DNA from: Serratia sp. FDAARGOS_506
GTDB lineage: Bacteria > Pseudomonadota > Gammaproteobacteria > Enterobacterales > Enterobacteriaceae
Length of the DNA stretch: 64,000 nucleotides
Assembly: GCF_003812745.1 (NCBI RefSeq)
Contig: NZ_CP033831.1
Coordinates: 434,001 to 498,000, forward strand
Direction of reading: 5' to 3'
In this document: piece by piece, positions 53,896-64,000 of the stretch
How positions within the stretch are numbered: position 1 is the first letter of the stretch
Layout: every line of letters starts with the position of its first letter
Made by a program: the position numbers and the translations under genes
The notes under the pieces: model-generated
What the model was told of the DNA's origin: nothing
The model's input: the letters and a program-made list of their open reading frames with translations, nothing else
Database searches by the model: none

Positions 53896-54918
53896 TTAGT
53901 CTTTTCCGACTTTACGTTCGACAGCTTTCAAGCGCTTGCTGATCTCATCGATATTCATCACCAACGCAGCGGTTTTACGCCAAACCTTGTTAGGCTGCAA
54001 CGGAATGCCCGAAGAGTATACCCCAGGTTCGGTGATTGGTCGCATAACCATTCCCATTCCGGTAACAACAACCTTGTCGGCAATCTCCATGTGACCGTTG
54101 ATCACACTGGCACCGCCGATCTGGCAGTAGCGGCCGATTTTCAGGCTGCCGGCCATGATCACGCCGCCGGCGACGGCAGTATTGTCGCCAATCACGACGT
54201 TATGTGCAATCTGGCATTGGTTGTCGATGATAACACCATTCCCGATTTGGGTGTTATCCAAAGCGCCGCGGTCAATGGTGGTGCAAGCGCCAATTTCGAC
54301 GCGATCGCCGATAATCACCGTGCCCAACTGAGGAATTTTGATCCACTCGCCGCGCTCGTTCGCATAGCCGAAACCGTCCGCGCCAATCACGGTGCCCGAC
54401 TGGATCAGGCAGCGCTGACCGATTTCAACCGCATGATAAATCGTGACGTTCGCCCACAGACGCGTACCTGCGCCGATGCGTGCGTGTTTGCCGATGAAGC
54501 AGCCCGGGCCGATAACCACGTTATCGCCAAGCACCGCACCCGACTCAATCACCGCATTCGCCCCAATGGCGACGTTCTGCCCCAGCTGCGCTTCAGGCGA
54601 GATCACCGCGCTTGGCGCGATATCCTGCGCCGGCGCCGGCGTGGTATCCATCAGCTGCGCCATGCGCGCGTAGGTCAAGTAAGGGTTTTTAACCACCAGC
54701 GCCGCAGTACGGCAGTGTGGTAAGTCCGCTTCGGTAAGCACCACGGCGCTTGCCTGGCAGGAAGACAGCTGCTCTTGATAGCGGCTGTTTGACAAAAACG
54801 TGATTTGGCCAGGCTGTGCCGAATGCATAGAAGCAATGCCGGTGATGACGAGATCGCCATCACCGTGCAATTGTGCATCCAACTGCTGCGCTAAATCAGC
54901 CAGTCGAATTGAAAGCAT
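53896..54918 (-). CDS. lpxD: UDP-3-O-(3-hydroxymyristoyl)glucosamine N-acyltransferase LpxD
   Basis: Third step of lipid A synthesis, 340 residues. The N-terminal uridine-binding domain spans about 1-100. A left-handed beta-helix of hexapeptide repeats follows ([25 protein letters not shown]), with the catalytic histidine in [13 protein letters not shown]-like sequence near residue 239, and a C-terminal helical extension. It lies 3 nt after skp. Confidence 0.97.
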   Translation of the reverse strand: MLSIRLADLAQQLDAQLHGDGDLVITGIASMHSAQPGQITFLSNSRYQEQLSSCQASAVVLTEADLPHCRTAALVVKNPYLTYARMAQLMDTTPAPAQDIAPSAVISPEAQLGQNVAIGANAVIESGAVLGDNVVIGPGCFIGKHARIGAGTRLWANVTIYHAVEIGQRCLIQSGTVIGADGFGYANERGEWIKIPQLGTVIIGDRVEIGACTTIDRGALDNTQIGNGVIIDNQCQIAHNVVIGDNTAVAGGVIMAGSLKIGRYCQIGGASVINGHMEIADKVVVTGMGMVMRPITEPGVYSSGIPLQPNKVWRKTAALVMNIDEISKRLKAVERKVGKD

Positions 54919-54921
54919 GTG

Positions 54922-55419
54922 TTATTTAACCTGTTTCAGCACGTCAGCAGTGATATCTTTGGAAGAGTCTGCATAGGCAACGGCGTTGGCGTCGATCACC
55001 ACGTCATAGCCGCCTTTGCTGGCGACAGATTTCACAGCGTCCTGGATGCGGCTCAGGATTTTGTTACGCTCTTCCATCTGGCGACGACGGTTGTCCTGCT
55101 CGAAAGCCTGCGCTTTCTGAGAGAACTGCTCGCGCTGCGCCATCACGTCTTTTTCCAACTTGCTGCGGTCGCTGGCTTTCATGGTAGCGCCGTCACGCTG
55201 CAGACGTTGCATTTTGGTCTGCAGGCTACGTTCCATGTTCTGGAGTTCGCTTGCACGGCCTTTAAACTCGTTTTCCAGCTGTTTAGCGACCGCTTCGCGG
55301 GCCGGCAGCTGTTGGAAAATGCTGGAGACGTTAACGACAGCGATCTTATCTGCTGCCTGAACGCCAGCTGAAGCAGCCATTGCTAAACCGAGGCCTGCGG
55401 CACACAACCACTTTTTCAC
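54922..55419 (-). CDS. skp: Periplasmic chaperone Skp (OmpH)
   Basis: Trimeric periplasmic chaperone of 165 residues that carries unfolded outer membrane proteins to the BAM complex. I use a GTG start at 55419 (AGGAG 6 nt upstream). A signal peptide runs to VQA before ADKIAVVN. The mature protein is mostly charged coiled-coil ([22 protein letters not shown]). It is encoded right after its functional partner bamA. A 14-bp palindrome lies 27 nt upstream of the start. Confidence 0.96.
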   Translation of the reverse strand: MKKWLCAAGLGLAMAASAGVQAADKIAVVNVSSIFQQLPAREAVAKQLENEFKGRASELQNMERSLQTKMQRLQRDGATMKASDRSKLEKDVMAQREQFSQKAQAFEQDNRRRQMEERNKILSRIQDAVKSVASKGGYDVVIDANAVAYADSSKDITADVLKQVK

Positions 55420-55445
55420 TATAAACTCCTTACCATCACCCATTT

Positions 55446-55459
55446 GTGTCATATGACAC
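55446..55459. promoter_or_regulatory. Perfect 14-bp palindrome upstream of skp
   Basis: GTGTCATATGACAC is self-complementary and lies in the 156-nt bamA-skp gap. It could be a repressor or activator site; no binding protein is identified. Confidence 0.4.
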
Positions 55460-55575
55460 TGAAGTACACAATTTGCCAGACTTATCCCACCACACAATGA
55501 GAATCATCTCCCTCTGCCGGCGGGTGCCTGGCCATTGCGATTCTTAATAACCGTTATGCCCAGAGGTGAGACCCG

Positions 55576-58002
55576 TTACCAGGTCTTACCGATGTTAAAC
55601 TGGAACTGTTCGGACTTGTCGCCTTCGTATTTCTTGATCGGGTTGGCGTAAGAGAACACCAACGGCCCAAGCGGCGACATCCACTGCAGCGCAATACCGG
55701 CGGAAGAACGAATATTGCTGGCCTTACTGTAGTCAGGCACGCCGTACATCAGCGTTTCGTTGGTATTCTTCCACTTGGTATCCCACACGGTACCCGCATC
55801 GATGAACAGCGACGTCCGCACCGAGTTGGCGTATTTCTCGCTGATGAACGGCGTCGGAGTGATCAGTTCCAGGCTGGCGACCGCCATGGCGTTACCGCCC
55901 ACCGCGTCATCCGAACTACAGATGCTCTGACGATCGGTCGTGCTGCCGGCGTTGAACTGGCACTGGTACGAGTTGGAGTTGTAATACACCGCCTTCGGAC
56001 CAATGGTATTGGACTGGAAGCCACGCACGGTACTCGAACCACCGGCGTAGAAGTTCTCATAGAACGGCATTTCCTTGCCACCCAGCCCATCCGCGTAGCC
56101 CAAACGGCCGCGGCCCAACAGCACCCAAGTGCGGTCGTCGTTGATCGGCACGTACTGTACGCTGTCCAGCGTCACCTTGTAGTATTCATTGTCCGAGCCT
56201 GGAATGGTGACCTTGCCGTTCAACGTGGTGCGGTTACCCGAAGTCGGGAAGTAGCCGCGGTCCAGGTTGTTGTAGGTCCAGCCCAGGTTCAAGGTAAAGT
56301 CGTCCGTCGAGTAGCTCGCGCGGTCGGTTTTGTTCGGATCCTTGCCCATCGACTCGAGATAACGCCACATGGCGATCTGCGGCTGCATGTTCGACAGGCC
56401 GTTGTGGACGTAACCCAGGCCGGTGCGCAACGAGTTGTTTTCGTTGATCGGGAAGCCCAGCGTGCCGTCAACACCGTAACTCTTGTTGGTGTAGTCGGAC
56501 AGGTCCGCGTTATCCGCTTTAAAGTCGTTGTAGAACACGCGGCCGCCCAGGCTTACACCGTCGACGGTGAAGTATGGGTTGGTAACCGACAGTTCGGTAT
56601 ACGTTTGATAATCGTTCTTGGTGCCGCTGATGCCGACAGAGTAGCCGGTACCCAACCAGTTGTCCTGCTGCACGCCGGCCTGGAAGCTGACGCCGCTCTC
56701 GGTGCCGTAACCGACGCCGAAGTTAAAGGTACCGGTGTTGCGTTCTTTCACCTTGTAGGTCACGTCGACCTGATCGGCGGTGCCTGGCACGCGCTGGGTT
56801 TCCACGTCAACCGTTTCGAAGTAGCCCAAGCGGTTCAGACGCTCTTTACCCTGCTCGACCTGTTCGTTGCCGAGCCAGGCGCCTTCCATCTGGCGCATTT
56901 CGCGGCGCAGTACGGAATCCTTGCTGGTGTCGTTGCCTTCGAACTTGACGCGGCGCACATAGAAGCGGTTGCCCGCATCAACGTTGACGTGTAGCTTGAC
57001 GGTTTTATCCGCGTCGTTGATCTCCGGCTGAGTGCCGACGCGCGGGTAGGCGTAACCATAACGGCCCAACATCGTTTTGATGTTGTCTTCCATTTTGGTC
57101 ACCTTGCTGCCGTTATACAGCTCACCCGGTTCGATCTTGGTGATCTGAGCGACTTCCGCCGAGTGGCCGGCCAGGTTGCCGTTCACGACAACATCGGAAA
57201 GCTTGTACTGATCGCCTTCGGTGATGTTGATGGTGATGTAGATGCCTTTTTTATCCGGCGTCAGGCTCACCTGGGTAGAATCGATATTGAAGCGGGCATA
57301 GCCGCGATCCAGATAGAAGCTGCGCAGGGTTTCGAGATCGCCCGCCAGTTTTTGCTTCTGGTATTTGCGATCGCCGACCAGGTTCCACCACGGCACCTCG
57401 TCACGCAGTTGGAAGCGCGAGATCAGTTCGTCGTTGGTGAAAGCATGGTTGCCGACGATGTTGATTTGTTGAATCTTGGCAGAGACCCCTTCCGTGAACA
57501 CCAGCTTCAGGTCGACACGGTTGCGCGGCAGCGGCGTGACTACGGCTTTCACCGAGGCGCTGTATTTACCGACGCTGTAGTAGAAGTCTTCCAGCCCTTT
57601 TTCAATGCTGGAGATCGTGGTGCGGTCGAGCGCCTCGCCCACCCGGACGCCGGAGGCTTCCAGGTTCTGCTTGAGCATGTCATCCTTCACCGACTTGTTG
57701 CCGGAGAAAGTGATGCTGGCGATGGTAGGACGTTCCTTCACCTGCACGATCAAGGTATTACCATCGCGCAGTACGCGCACGTCCTCGAAGTTGCCGGTGG
57801 CAAACAAGGCACGGATGGTATTACTGATGTCATCGTCAGTGACGGTATCGCCGACGCGAACCGGCATGTTGAGTAACGCCGCACCGACGGCGACTCGCTG
57901 CAGGCCTTCGAAATGAATATCTTTCACTACGAACCCGTCTGCACCGTATACGGTGGCGCTGCCAAACAGCAGCGACGCTATGAGCAACTTTTTCATCGCC
58001 AT
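55576..58002 (-). CDS. bamA: Outer membrane protein assembly factor BamA
   Basis: Central Omp85 subunit of the BAM complex, 808 residues. The signal peptide ends at ATVYG before ADGFVVKDI. Five POTRA domains span about residues 22-420, followed by a 16-strand beta-barrel. The conserved loop-6 motif is [12 protein letters not shown] near residue 660, and the C-terminus FNIGKTW ends in the aromatic residue recognised by BAM. Homology starts at MAMKKLL, so the ATG at 58002 is kept, though the second Met is possible. It lies 35 nt after rseP. Confidence 0.97.
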   Translation of the reverse strand: MAMKKLLIASLLFGSATVYGADGFVVKDIHFEGLQRVAVGAALLNMPVRVGDTVTDDDISNTIRALFATGNFEDVRVLRDGNTLIVQVKERPTIASITFSGNKSVKDDMLKQNLEASGVRVGEALDRTTISSIEKGLEDFYYSVGKYSASVKAVVTPLPRNRVDLKLVFTEGVSAKIQQINIVGNHAFTNDELISRFQLRDEVPWWNLVGDRKYQKQKLAGDLETLRSFYLDRGYARFNIDSTQVSLTPDKKGIYITINITEGDQYKLSDVVVNGNLAGHSAEVAQITKIEPGELYNGSKVTKMEDNIKTMLGRYGYAYPRVGTQPEINDADKTVKLHVNVDAGNRFYVRRVKFEGNDTSKDSVLRREMRQMEGAWLGNEQVEQGKERLNRLGYFETVDVETQRVPGTADQVDVTYKVKERNTGTFNFGVGYGTESGVSFQAGVQQDNWLGTGYSVGISGTKNDYQTYTELSVTNPYFTVDGVSLGGRVFYNDFKADNADLSDYTNKSYGVDGTLGFPINENNSLRTGLGYVHNGLSNMQPQIAMWRYLESMGKDPNKTDRASYSTDDFTLNLGWTYNNLDRGYFPTSGNRTTLNGKVTIPGSDNEYYKVTLDSVQYVPINDDRTWVLLGRGRLGYADGLGGKEMPFYENFYAGGSSTVRGFQSNTIGPKAVYYNSNSYQCQFNAGSTTDRQSICSSDDAVGGNAMAVASLELITPTPFISEKYANSVRTSLFIDAGTVWDTKWKNTNETLMYGVPDYSKASNIRSSAGIALQWMSPLGPLVFSYANPIKKYEGDKSEQFQFNIGKTW

Positions 58003-58037
58003 CGTTGTTATGCGTTCTTCCTAACCTATCCCCGCCC

Positions 58038-59393
58038 CTAAAGGCGGGAAAAATCATTGAAAAGTGCAAGACCCATCAACAACACCAGCACGATCGAACC
58101 TATGCGGTAGCTGTAGTCCTGTACTCGCTCGGAAACCGGCCCACCCTTCAGCTTTTCTATCGCCAGGAAGAGGAGATGCCCACCATCTAACACCGGTAAT
58201 GGGAACAGGTTGATGATACCCAGATTGACGCTAATCAACGCCAGGAACATCAGATAATACACGAACCCGACTCCGGCTGACGCCCCTGCTCCCTGTGCAA
58301 TCGAGATCGGGCCACTCAGGTTGTTCAGCTTTACATCACCGGTTATTAATTTGCCCAGCATGTTAACCGTCAGCCGCATCAGCTGCCAGGTCTTGTCGCC
58401 GGCCTGATACAGCGCCGGGAACGGTCCATACTGGCGAATCGTCTTATACTCGTCCGGCAGCGGCAGCACTTTTGGAATGATGCCTGCAAACCCCACCGAT
58501 TTGTCTTTTCCCACCGGCTTTGTATCCGGTATCAGTGTCAAAGACAAGGGGGCGCCGTTTCTTTCAATCTCCAAAGCCAGCGGTTGCCCCGGGCCATCGT
58601 GGATACGCTTCACCAGCGTCTGCCAACGACCCAACGGCTGACCATCGACTTTAACGATCCTATCCCCCGCTTGTAAACCCGCCTTTTGCGCCGCCGAATT
58701 AGGCTGCACTTCCGCCAAGACGGATTCGATCTGCGGGCCGCGCGGCATAATGCCCAGCGCGACAACGGGATCCTGCTTGTCCGGCTCAAAATTCCACTGG
58801 CGCAAATCCAGGGTTTTGGTCACTACCTGCGAAGAGCCAAACGGCGCGACGCCGACTTCGGTTTGCGCATCGCCAATCTTCGCCACCAGCGCCAGACGAA
58901 CTGACTCCCAATCAGGCGTTTCGATGCCGTCAACCGACTTTAGTTCCATTCCAGACGAAATTTCAGCCTTGGCGGCGATGGATTGCGGCGCGATTTCGCC
59001 GATCACCGGGCGGAAACTCGGCACGCCGATGATGAACACCAGCCAGTAGGCAAGGATAGCAAACAGGAAGTTGGCGATGGGGCCGGCGCTAATGATAGCC
59101 GCGCGCTGCCAAACGGTTTTATTGTTGAAGGCCTGATGGCGCATTTCCGGCGCTACCGACTCTACGCGCTCGTCCAGCATCTTCACGTAGCCGCCGAGCG
59201 GAATCAAGGCGATGACGTACTCGGTGCCCTGGCGATCGGTACGGCGCCACAGCGCGCGGCCGAAGCCGATGGAGAAACGCTCAACGCGCACGCCGCAACG
59301 ACGGGCAACCCAAAAGTGTCCGAACTCGTGCACGGTAATCAAGATACCGAGCGCAATCAGAAACGCCACCAGGTTCCAAAGCACGCTGACCAT
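58038..59393 (-). CDS. rseP: Site-2 intramembrane metalloprotease RseP
   Basis: Inner membrane zinc protease of 451 residues that cleaves anti-sigma factor RseA to release sigma-E and also clears signal peptides. The zinc site HEFGH is at residues 22-26 and the second motif [12 protein letters not shown] is near 393. Two PDZ domains lie between in the periplasm (for example [23 protein letters not shown]). Of two adjacent ATGs I prefer the second (59393) for its spacing from GAGGG. Confidence 0.96.
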   Translation of the reverse strand: MVSVLWNLVAFLIALGILITVHEFGHFWVARRCGVRVERFSIGFGRALWRRTDRQGTEYVIALIPLGGYVKMLDERVESVAPEMRHQAFNNKTVWQRAAIISAGPIANFLFAILAYWLVFIIGVPSFRPVIGEIAPQSIAAKAEISSGMELKSVDGIETPDWESVRLALVAKIGDAQTEVGVAPFGSSQVVTKTLDLRQWNFEPDKQDPVVALGIMPRGPQIESVLAEVQPNSAAQKAGLQAGDRIVKVDGQPLGRWQTLVKRIHDGPGQPLALEIERNGAPLSLTLIPDTKPVGKDKSVGFAGIIPKVLPLPDEYKTIRQYGPFPALYQAGDKTWQLMRLTVNMLGKLITGDVKLNNLSGPISIAQGAGASAGVGFVYYLMFLALISVNLGIINLFPLPVLDGGHLLFLAIEKLKGGPVSERVQDYSYRIGSIVLVLLMGLALFNDFSRL

Positions 59394-59420
59394 CATCCCT
59401 CACTTTCCGTCATCGACGGA

Positions 59421-60263
59421 TTAAAACACCAACAGCATCAGGCAGGCAAACACCGGCACCGCCGCGGTCAGGCTGTCGATACGATCCAGTATGCCGCCAT
59501 GACCGGGAATCAAATGACCGCTGTCCTTGATGCCCGCTTCGCGTTTGAACATGCTTTCGGTCAAATCGCCCAGCACCGAAGCCAGCGCGGCAATCACCGA
59601 ACAGGCCAACAGGGTGGTCGGCACCACGTTCAGTGGCGCATAGCGGCCGAACAGCCAGGAAATGACCGCCGACGTCAGCAGACCGCCGATCAACCCTTCC
59701 CAGGTTTTGCCCGGCGAAACCTTCGGTGCCAACTTATGCTTGCCGAACAGCTTGCCGAACATGTAGGCGCCGGAATCCGCGCCCCACACCAGCAGCATCA
59801 CGTACAGCAGCCACCAGGCGCCGGTATACGGGTTTTGCTCGTAGCCGAACTGACGCAGCGCCAGCATTCCCCAGAAGAACGGCACGATGGTCAGCAGACC
59901 GAACAGCAGACGCAGCGGGCGCGAATTGCGCCAGATAGCGGCCGAGCCGGGGTAGAACAGCACCAGCAGCAGCGCCGCCAGCCACCAGGCCAACGACAGC
60001 CACAGCGAGCCGCTCACCTGCGGCACGGATTGATGGTACGCGGGGACGCTGAGCATCATCAGCGCCAGCAAGAAACCACACAGTATCGCCAGCCAGATGC
60101 GCTGCGGACGGGAGGTAAAACCGGCCAGTTGGCCCCACTCCCAGGCTGCTAACATGCACACGACGAGCGTTACCAGAGCAAAGGCCAGCGGCGGCAACAA
60201 GAACAGCGCCGCGATAACGATCGGGATTAAAATCAGAGCAGTTATGAGGCGATACTTCAGCAA
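59421..60263 (-). CDS. cdsA: Phosphatidate cytidylyltransferase CdsA
   Basis: Integral membrane CDP-diacylglycerol synthase of 280 residues with about eight helices, supplying CDP-diacylglycerol to PssA and PgsA. The family signature is at the C-terminal third: KVSPGKTWEGLIGG followed by KREAGIKDSGHLIPGHGGILDRIDS. Nine nt separate it from uppS upstream, so uppS and cdsA are co-transcribed. Confidence 0.96.
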   Translation of the reverse strand: MLKYRLITALILIPIVIAALFLLPPLAFALVTLVVCMLAAWEWGQLAGFTSRPQRIWLAILCGFLLALMMLSVPAYHQSVPQVSGSLWLSLAWWLAALLLVLFYPGSAAIWRNSRPLRLLFGLLTIVPFFWGMLALRQFGYEQNPYTGAWWLLYVMLLVWGADSGAYMFGKLFGKHKLAPKVSPGKTWEGLIGGLLTSAVISWLFGRYAPLNVVPTTLLACSVIAALASVLGDLTESMFKREAGIKDSGHLIPGHGGILDRIDSLTAAVPVFACLMLLVF

Positions 60264-60272
60264 AAGTTCTCC

Positions 60273-61031
60273 CTAGGACGCATCGGCGCCGATAGGTGTT
60301 GTTCCCCCGAAGCGGCGCTCACGTTGTGCAAATGCATTCAGCGCACCTTCAAAGACAAGTTCATCGAAATCAGGCCAGAGCACATCAGTAAAGTAAAGTT
60401 CAGCATAGGCGATTTGCCACAGCAGGAAGTTACTGATGCGATGCTCGCCACCGGTGCGGATAACCAGATCCACCGGCGCCAGGTCGCTCATGCAAACCCG
60501 CTCGCTCAATAATTCCTCGCTGATCTGATCCGGGTGCAACTCCCCCACCCGTACCCGTTCGGCCAGTTCCCTTACTCCCTGAATGATATCCCAACGGCCG
60601 CCGTAGTTGGCAGCGATATTGAGCGTCAGACCATCGTTATTTTCCGTCAGTGCTTCAGAACGGCGGATCCGCTCCTGCAAACGCGAGCTGAAGCGGCTGA
60701 TATCGCCGATCACCCGCAGCCTGACGTTATGTTTATGCAGGCTTTTTACTTCACTATCCAGAGCACGGACAAAAAGCTCCATCAGGGCGGAGACTTCCTG
60801 CACCGGACGATTCCAGTTTTCGCTGCTGAAGGCATAAAGCGTGAGTGCATCTAAATGGTTGCTGGCGGCAAAGCTGACCGCGCGGCGAACCGATTTCACC
60901 CCTGCTTTATGACCGAAGACACGTAACTTGCCCTGACGTTTGGCCCAGCGTCCGTTACCGTCCATGATAATGGCGACATGGCGCGGCCCCGGGGAAGATG
61001 GATTAGCCTCTTGTTGGTTTGCGGACGACAT
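60273..61031 (-). CDS. uppS: Undecaprenyl diphosphate synthase UppS
   Basis: Cis-prenyltransferase of 252 residues that makes the C55 lipid carrier for peptidoglycan and O-antigen. The catalytic Asp24 lies in [11 protein letters not shown]; the second signature is [19 protein letters not shown] near residue 190. The ribosome site is not obvious near the ATG: the GAGGAAA is about 14 nt away, which is unusually far. The gene is downstream of an intrinsic terminator and a candidate structured RNA. Confidence 0.95.
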   Translation of the reverse strand: MSSANQQEANPSSPGPRHVAIIMDGNGRWAKRQGKLRVFGHKAGVKSVRRAVSFAASNHLDALTLYAFSSENWNRPVQEVSALMELFVRALDSEVKSLHKHNVRLRVIGDISRFSSRLQERIRRSEALTENNDGLTLNIAANYGGRWDIIQGVRELAERVRVGELHPDQISEELLSERVCMSDLAPVDLVIRTGGEHRISNFLLWQIAYAELYFTDVLWPDFDELVFEGALNAFAQRERRFGGTTPIGADAS

Positions 61032-61094
61032 AACTCGTACTTATTTCCTCAATAGAAATATAACTGCCTTTCCGGAACATCAGGCCCTTACGCG

Positions 61095-61219
61095 CAAAAA
61101 AAGCCGTGTGCCCGACACGGCTTTCAGCCTGCCCTCGCGATACCCGGCACTGCCGGGTCGCCATTGGCGCACAGGGCACCAATCGGGCCATAATTCAACG
61201 GTATAACCGCTGACAGGTG
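61095..61219 (-). ncRNA. Candidate structured RNA (sRNA or attenuator leader) between dxr and uppS
   Basis: From the predicted start near 61219 the minus-strand transcript would be about 125 nt. It contains three perfect or near-perfect stem-loops: TTGGTGC/GCGCCAA (61164-61182), ACCCGGC/GCCGGGT with a 3-nt loop (61142-61158) and the terminator stem GCCGTGT/ACACGGC (61103-61121), then seven T. The shape fits an Hfq-type small RNA or a leader that attenuates uppS-cdsA. No known sRNA family is recognised. Confidence 0.45.
61096..61124 (-). terminator. Intrinsic terminator between dxr and uppS
   Basis: On the minus strand AAAGCCGTGT/ACACGGCTTT with a 5-nt loop, followed by a seven-T run, 65 nt before uppS. 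Confidence 0.88.
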
Positions 61220-61225
61220 GCGCAG

Positions 61226-61254
61226 ACTATACCACCTCAGCGGGGCATGAACAA
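61226..61254 (-). promoter_or_regulatory. Sigma-70 promoter in the dxr-uppS gap
   Basis: On the minus strand TTGTTC (61249-61254), 17-bp spacer and TATAGT (61226-61231). It lies between the dxr stop and the terminator above. Confidence 0.6.
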
Positions 61255-61308
61255 ACGGCCCCGCTGCGGCACACGCGAATTACGAGCAAAATCGGATAAT
61301 CACCGTGA

Positions 61309-62505
61309 TCAACCGCGCAACGAGCGAACGCGCTCCTCGGCAGCGGCGCGCGCCTGGCGGTCAATGTCTAAGACCGCTTCGATGCACGTCGGTTCCTGCA
61401 GCGCGAGGCACTCCACCACCTGGCGGTTGACCGCGGCGATGTCGGTAAAGCGAATCTGCTGCTGCAAAAATGCCGCCACGGCGATTTCATTGGCCGCGTT
61501 CAGTGCGGTGGTCGCCGCCTGGCCGGCGTCAAACGCTTCGATCGCCAAATACAGGCAAGGATAACGCTCGCGATCCGGTTCGGCGAAGGTCAGCGAACCG
61601 ATGCGGCAGAAGTCCAGCGCTTCCACGCCGGAGTTCACACGCTGCGGATACGCCATCGCGTGGGCGATCGGCGTGCGCATATCCGGCGTGCCCAGCTGCG
61701 CCAGCACGCTGCCGTCGGCATAGCGCACCATCGAGTGAATCACCGATTGCGGGTGCAGGATCACTTCCATTTGCTCGGCCGAGGCGTTAAACAGCCAGCG
61801 GGCCTCAATGTATTCCAGACCTTTGTTCATCATGGTGGCGGAGTCCACCGAAATCTTGCGCCCCATCGACCAGTTCGGGTGAGCGCAGGCTTGATCCGGC
61901 GTCATCGCGGCGAACTGCTCCAGCGGCGTGGTGCGGAACGGGCCGCCGGAGCCGGTAAGCACGATGCGCGAAACACCATGATCGTCCAGTGAAGAGTATC
62001 CCAACTGACGCTGAATGCTCTCAGGCAAACTCTGAAAAATCGCGTTGTGCTCGCTGTCGAGAGGCAGCAGCTGCGCCTGACTTTGCCGCACTGCATCCAT
62101 AAACAAACGGCCACAGGTGACCAGCGACTCTTTGTTGGCCAGCAGCACCTGCTTGCCTGCGCGGATCGCCGCCAGCGTCGGTAACAGCCCCGCAGCGCCG
62201 ACGATCGCTGCCGTCACTTGATCGACGTCATCCAAAGCAGCCAGTTCGCAGGCCGCTTGTTCCCCTGCCAATACCTCGGTAGCGACGCCGTTTTCCGCCA
62301 GAATGGCGCGCAGCTCGCGCGCAGCGCTTTCATCCGCCATAGCGGCAAAGGCGGGCCGGAATTCCATGCATTGCTGCGCCATGACCGCGACGTTGCGGCC
62401 GGCCACCAGTGCTTTGATCGCAAAACGGTCAGGATTTGCCCTGACCACGGCCAGGGTGCTGGTCCCTACCGAGCCGGTCGAGCCAAGAATGGTCAGTTGC
62501 TTCAT
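61309..62505 (-). CDS. dxr: 1-deoxy-D-xylulose 5-phosphate reductoisomerase Dxr (IspC)
   Basis: Second enzyme of the MEP isoprenoid pathway, 398 residues as in E. coli. The NADPH-binding motif [12 protein letters not shown] is at residues 7-18. Substrate and metal residues are in [13 protein letters not shown] near 150 and in the [19 protein letters not shown] region near 205-231. I chose the ATG at 62505; the upstream frame to 62622 covers the frr terminator. It supplies precursors for UppS downstream. Confidence 0.97.
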   Translation of the reverse strand: MKQLTILGSTGSVGTSTLAVVRANPDRFAIKALVAGRNVAVMAQQCMEFRPAFAAMADESAARELRAILAENGVATEVLAGEQAACELAALDDVDQVTAAIVGAAGLLPTLAAIRAGKQVLLANKESLVTCGRLFMDAVRQSQAQLLPLDSEHNAIFQSLPESIQRQLGYSSLDDHGVSRIVLTGSGGPFRTTPLEQFAAMTPDQACAHPNWSMGRKISVDSATMMNKGLEYIEARWLFNASAEQMEVILHPQSVIHSMVRYADGSVLAQLGTPDMRTPIAHAMAYPQRVNSGVEALDFCRIGSLTFAEPDRERYPCLYLAIEAFDAGQAATTALNAANEIAVAAFLQQQIRFTDIAAVNRQVVECLALQEPTCIEAVLDIDRQARAAAEERVRSLRG

Positions 62506-62611
62506 GAGTTCACTCTGAATAACTGTCTGATGAGATCGGAGGTGCTCCAGTGTGGAACCTTGGACACCGCTTGTCCATGATCTTTCAGTACGATGAAACG
62601 GGATCTGCGCC

Positions 62612-62641
62612 ACAAAAAACAAAGCGCCGCCCAGGCGACGC
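62612..62641 (-). terminator. frr terminator
   Basis: On the minus strand GCGTCGCC/GGCGGCGC-type stem followed by TTTGTTTTTT, 22 nt after the frr stop and upstream of dxr. Confidence 0.88.
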
Positions 62642-62662
62642 TTTTTTTCTGCGCGATGCTGA

Positions 62663-63220
62663 TTAGAAATCCATCAGCTCTTTTTCTTTCTCTGCCAGCG
62701 CGGCATCGACCAGCTTGATGTAAGCGTCAGTCATTTTCTGAATCTCGTCTTGTGAACGACGTTCTTCGTCTTCGCTGATCTCTTTGTCTTTCAGCAGCGC
62801 CTTGACTTTGTCGTTAGCGTCGCGACGCACGTTACGCACCGCTACGCGGCCCTGCTCGGCTTCGCCGCGCACGATCTTGATGAGATCTTTACGACGCTCT
62901 TCGGTCAGCGGAGGCAGCGGAACGCGAATGTCAGAACCGGCGGAAGACGGGTTGAGGCCCAGGTCAGAGCTCATGATCGCTTTCTCAACGGCCTGGCTCA
63001 GGCTGCGATCGAACACGTTGATTTTCAGCGTGCGGGAGTCTTCCACGGTCACGTTGGCCAGCTGGCGCAGCGGCGTAGCGGCGCCGTAGTATTCCACCAT
63101 GATGCCGTCCAGAATGCTTGGCGAAGCGCGGCCGGTACGGATCTTGCTGATTTGGTTTTTGAATGCTTCTACGCTTTTTTCCATGCGTGAATCAGCATCT
63201 TTTCTGATTTCATTAGTCAC
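62663..63220 (-). CDS. frr: Ribosome recycling factor Frr
   Basis: Essential factor of 185 residues that, with EF-G, splits post-termination ribosomes. The conserved start region [29 protein letters not shown] and the C-terminal [19 protein letters not shown] are typical. It is a single gene between pyrH and dxr, with a terminator after it; the 119-nt gap before it contains an imperfect GC-rich inverted repeat (63289-63319). Confidence 0.97.
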   Translation of the reverse strand: MTNEIRKDADSRMEKSVEAFKNQISKIRTGRASPSILDGIMVEYYGAATPLRQLANVTVEDSRTLKINVFDRSLSQAVEKAIMSSDLGLNPSSAGSDIRVPLPPLTEERRKDLIKIVRGEAEQGRVAVRNVRRDANDKVKALLKDKEISEDEERRSQDEIQKMTDAYIKLVDAALAEKEKELMDF

Positions 63221-63339
63221 GTTGCAAACCCTTGGAAGCTGGTTACTTGGCAGGCGATACTCAAGTATAGCCCGTAATCGTACTCGGAGAGCGCGCAGCG
63301 CCTGGCGTCACGCGCTCCGAAAAAGGGGTGTGAACAGCC

Positions 63340-64000
63340 TTATTTGCTGATCAGCGTACCTTCATTCTCACCCATCACCACGCGGCGCAGCGCACCAGGC
63401 TTGTTCATGTTGAACACGCGGATCGGCAGACCGTGATCGCGGGCCAGCGTAAACGCCGCCAGATCCATCACTTTCAGCTCGCGCTCCAGCACGTCCTGAT
63501 AGGTTAATTGTTCATACAGCGTCGCATCCGGGTTTTTCACCGGATCTGCGGAATATACGCCATCCACTTTGGTGGCTTTCAGCACTACGTCCGCTTCGAT
63601 CTCGATGCCGCGCAGACAAGCGGCGGAATCGGTGGTGAAGAACGGGTTGCCGGTACCGGCGGAGAAGATCACCACGCGGTTGTTGCGCAGCAGGCTGATA
63701 GCCTCTGCCCAACTGTAATTATCACATACGCCGTTCAGCGGGATCGCTGACATCAGGCGGGCGTTCACATAGGCACGGTGCAGTGCATCACGCATAGCCA
63801 GGCCGTTCATCACGGTAGCCAGCATTCCCATGTGGTCGCCCACTACGCGGTTCATGCCGGCTTGCGCCAGGCCCGCGCCGCGGAACAAGTTCCCGCCGCC
63901 AATAACTACACCGACCTGAATTCCCAGTTCGACCAGCTCTTTTACTTCCTGAGCCATGCGATCCAAAACGCTGGCGTCGATACCAAAACCTTCTGCACCT
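63340..64000 (-). CDS. pyrH: UMP kinase PyrH (5' end beyond the window)
   Basis: Hexameric UMP kinase of the amino acid kinase family, which makes UDP. About 219 of the expected 241 residues are present. The open frame continues past the first internal Met (63966) to the window edge, reading [16 protein letters not shown] as in E. coli, so the true start lies outside. Glycine-rich [11 protein letters not shown] and the C-terminal [15 protein letters not shown] are visible. Confidence 0.96.
   Translation of the reverse strand, partial: GAEGFGIDASVLDRMAQEVKELVELGIQVGVVIGGGNLFRGAGLAQAGMNRVVGDHMGMLATVMNGLAMRDALHRAYVNARLMSAIPLNGVCDNYSWAEAISLLRNNRVVIFSAGTGNPFFTTDSAACLRGIEIEADVVLKATKVDGVYSADPVKNPDATLYEQLTYQDVLERELKVMDLAAFTLARDHGLPIRVFNMNKPGALRRVVMGENEGTLISK

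Noticed and set aside
61003-61191. 62-codon open frame across the dxr-uppS terminator
   Set aside because: It has no ribosome site, runs through the terminator hairpin and overlaps the uppS start; it does not look like a leader peptide.
63289-63319. GC-rich inverted repeat between pyrH and frr as a terminator
   Set aside because: The stem is imperfect with a long loop and no T-run on the minus strand, so I could not support a terminator.

Overview
This window is chromosomal DNA of a gamma-proteobacterium of the Enterobacterales, most likely Serratia (S. marcescens group). The proteins closely match Escherichia coli housekeeping proteins in length and motif, coding regions are GC-rich with strong GC at third positions, and the gene order is the enterobacterial one with Serratia-like differences. 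This assignment is by recognition of proteins and gene order, not by a database search. I see no prophage, insertion sequence, integron or CRISPR array.

Layout. (1) 1-11,913: the osmoprotectant importer proVWX; a divergent LysR regulator and MFS transporter; the branched-chain amino acid exporter ygaZH; and the multidrug efflux operon mprA-(outer membrane lipoprotein)-emrA-emrB. (2) 11,974-20,045: yfiF (minus) facing away from trxC-tapT-pat-pssA, then kgtP (minus). (3) 20,260-25,785: a complete minus-strand rRNA operon with P1/P2 promoters, boxA sites, 16S, tRNA-Ile(GAT), tRNA-Ala(TGC), 23S, 5S and terminator. (4) 25,838-36,285: gmhB, the methionine importer metNIQ with MetJ boxes, rcsF-trmO, proS, yaeQ-arfB-nlpE, yaeP-rof, a small cytochrome c and tilS. 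(5) 36,342-46,091: a lysine decarboxylase cluster with the acid-inducible cadC-cadBA-dtpC set, yaeR, and the second decarboxylase ldcC. (6) 46,203-64,000: the envelope and replication block, all on the minus strand: pyrH (cut by the window end), frr, dxr, uppS, cdsA, rseP, bamA, skp, lpxD, fabZ, lpxA, lpxB, rnhB, dnaE, accA.

How the genes work together. Block 6 couples isoprenoid carrier synthesis (dxr, uppS), phospholipid precursor synthesis (cdsA, with pssA in block 2), lipid A synthesis (lpxD/A/B), fatty acid synthesis (fabZ, accA), outer membrane protein assembly (bamA, skp) and envelope stress proteolysis (rseP). RcsF and NlpE in block 4 are outer membrane stress sensors. Block 5 is an acid-resistance module: CadC senses acid and lysine, CadB exchanges lysine for cadaverine, CadA and LdcC decarboxylate lysine, and DtpC imports peptides.

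Most notable observations: an apparently structured RNA (possible sRNA or attenuator) in the dxr-uppS gap with its own promoter and a seven-T terminator; the cad operon placed between yaeR and tilS next to ldcC, with near-identical DNA tracts suggesting gene conversion; an rRNA operon whose two flanks match two different E. coli rrn loci; an efflux operon carrying its own outer membrane channel; and a cytochrome c gene overlapping the tilS stop codon. Most of the window is ordinary core genome, and I do not claim a clearly new biological system.
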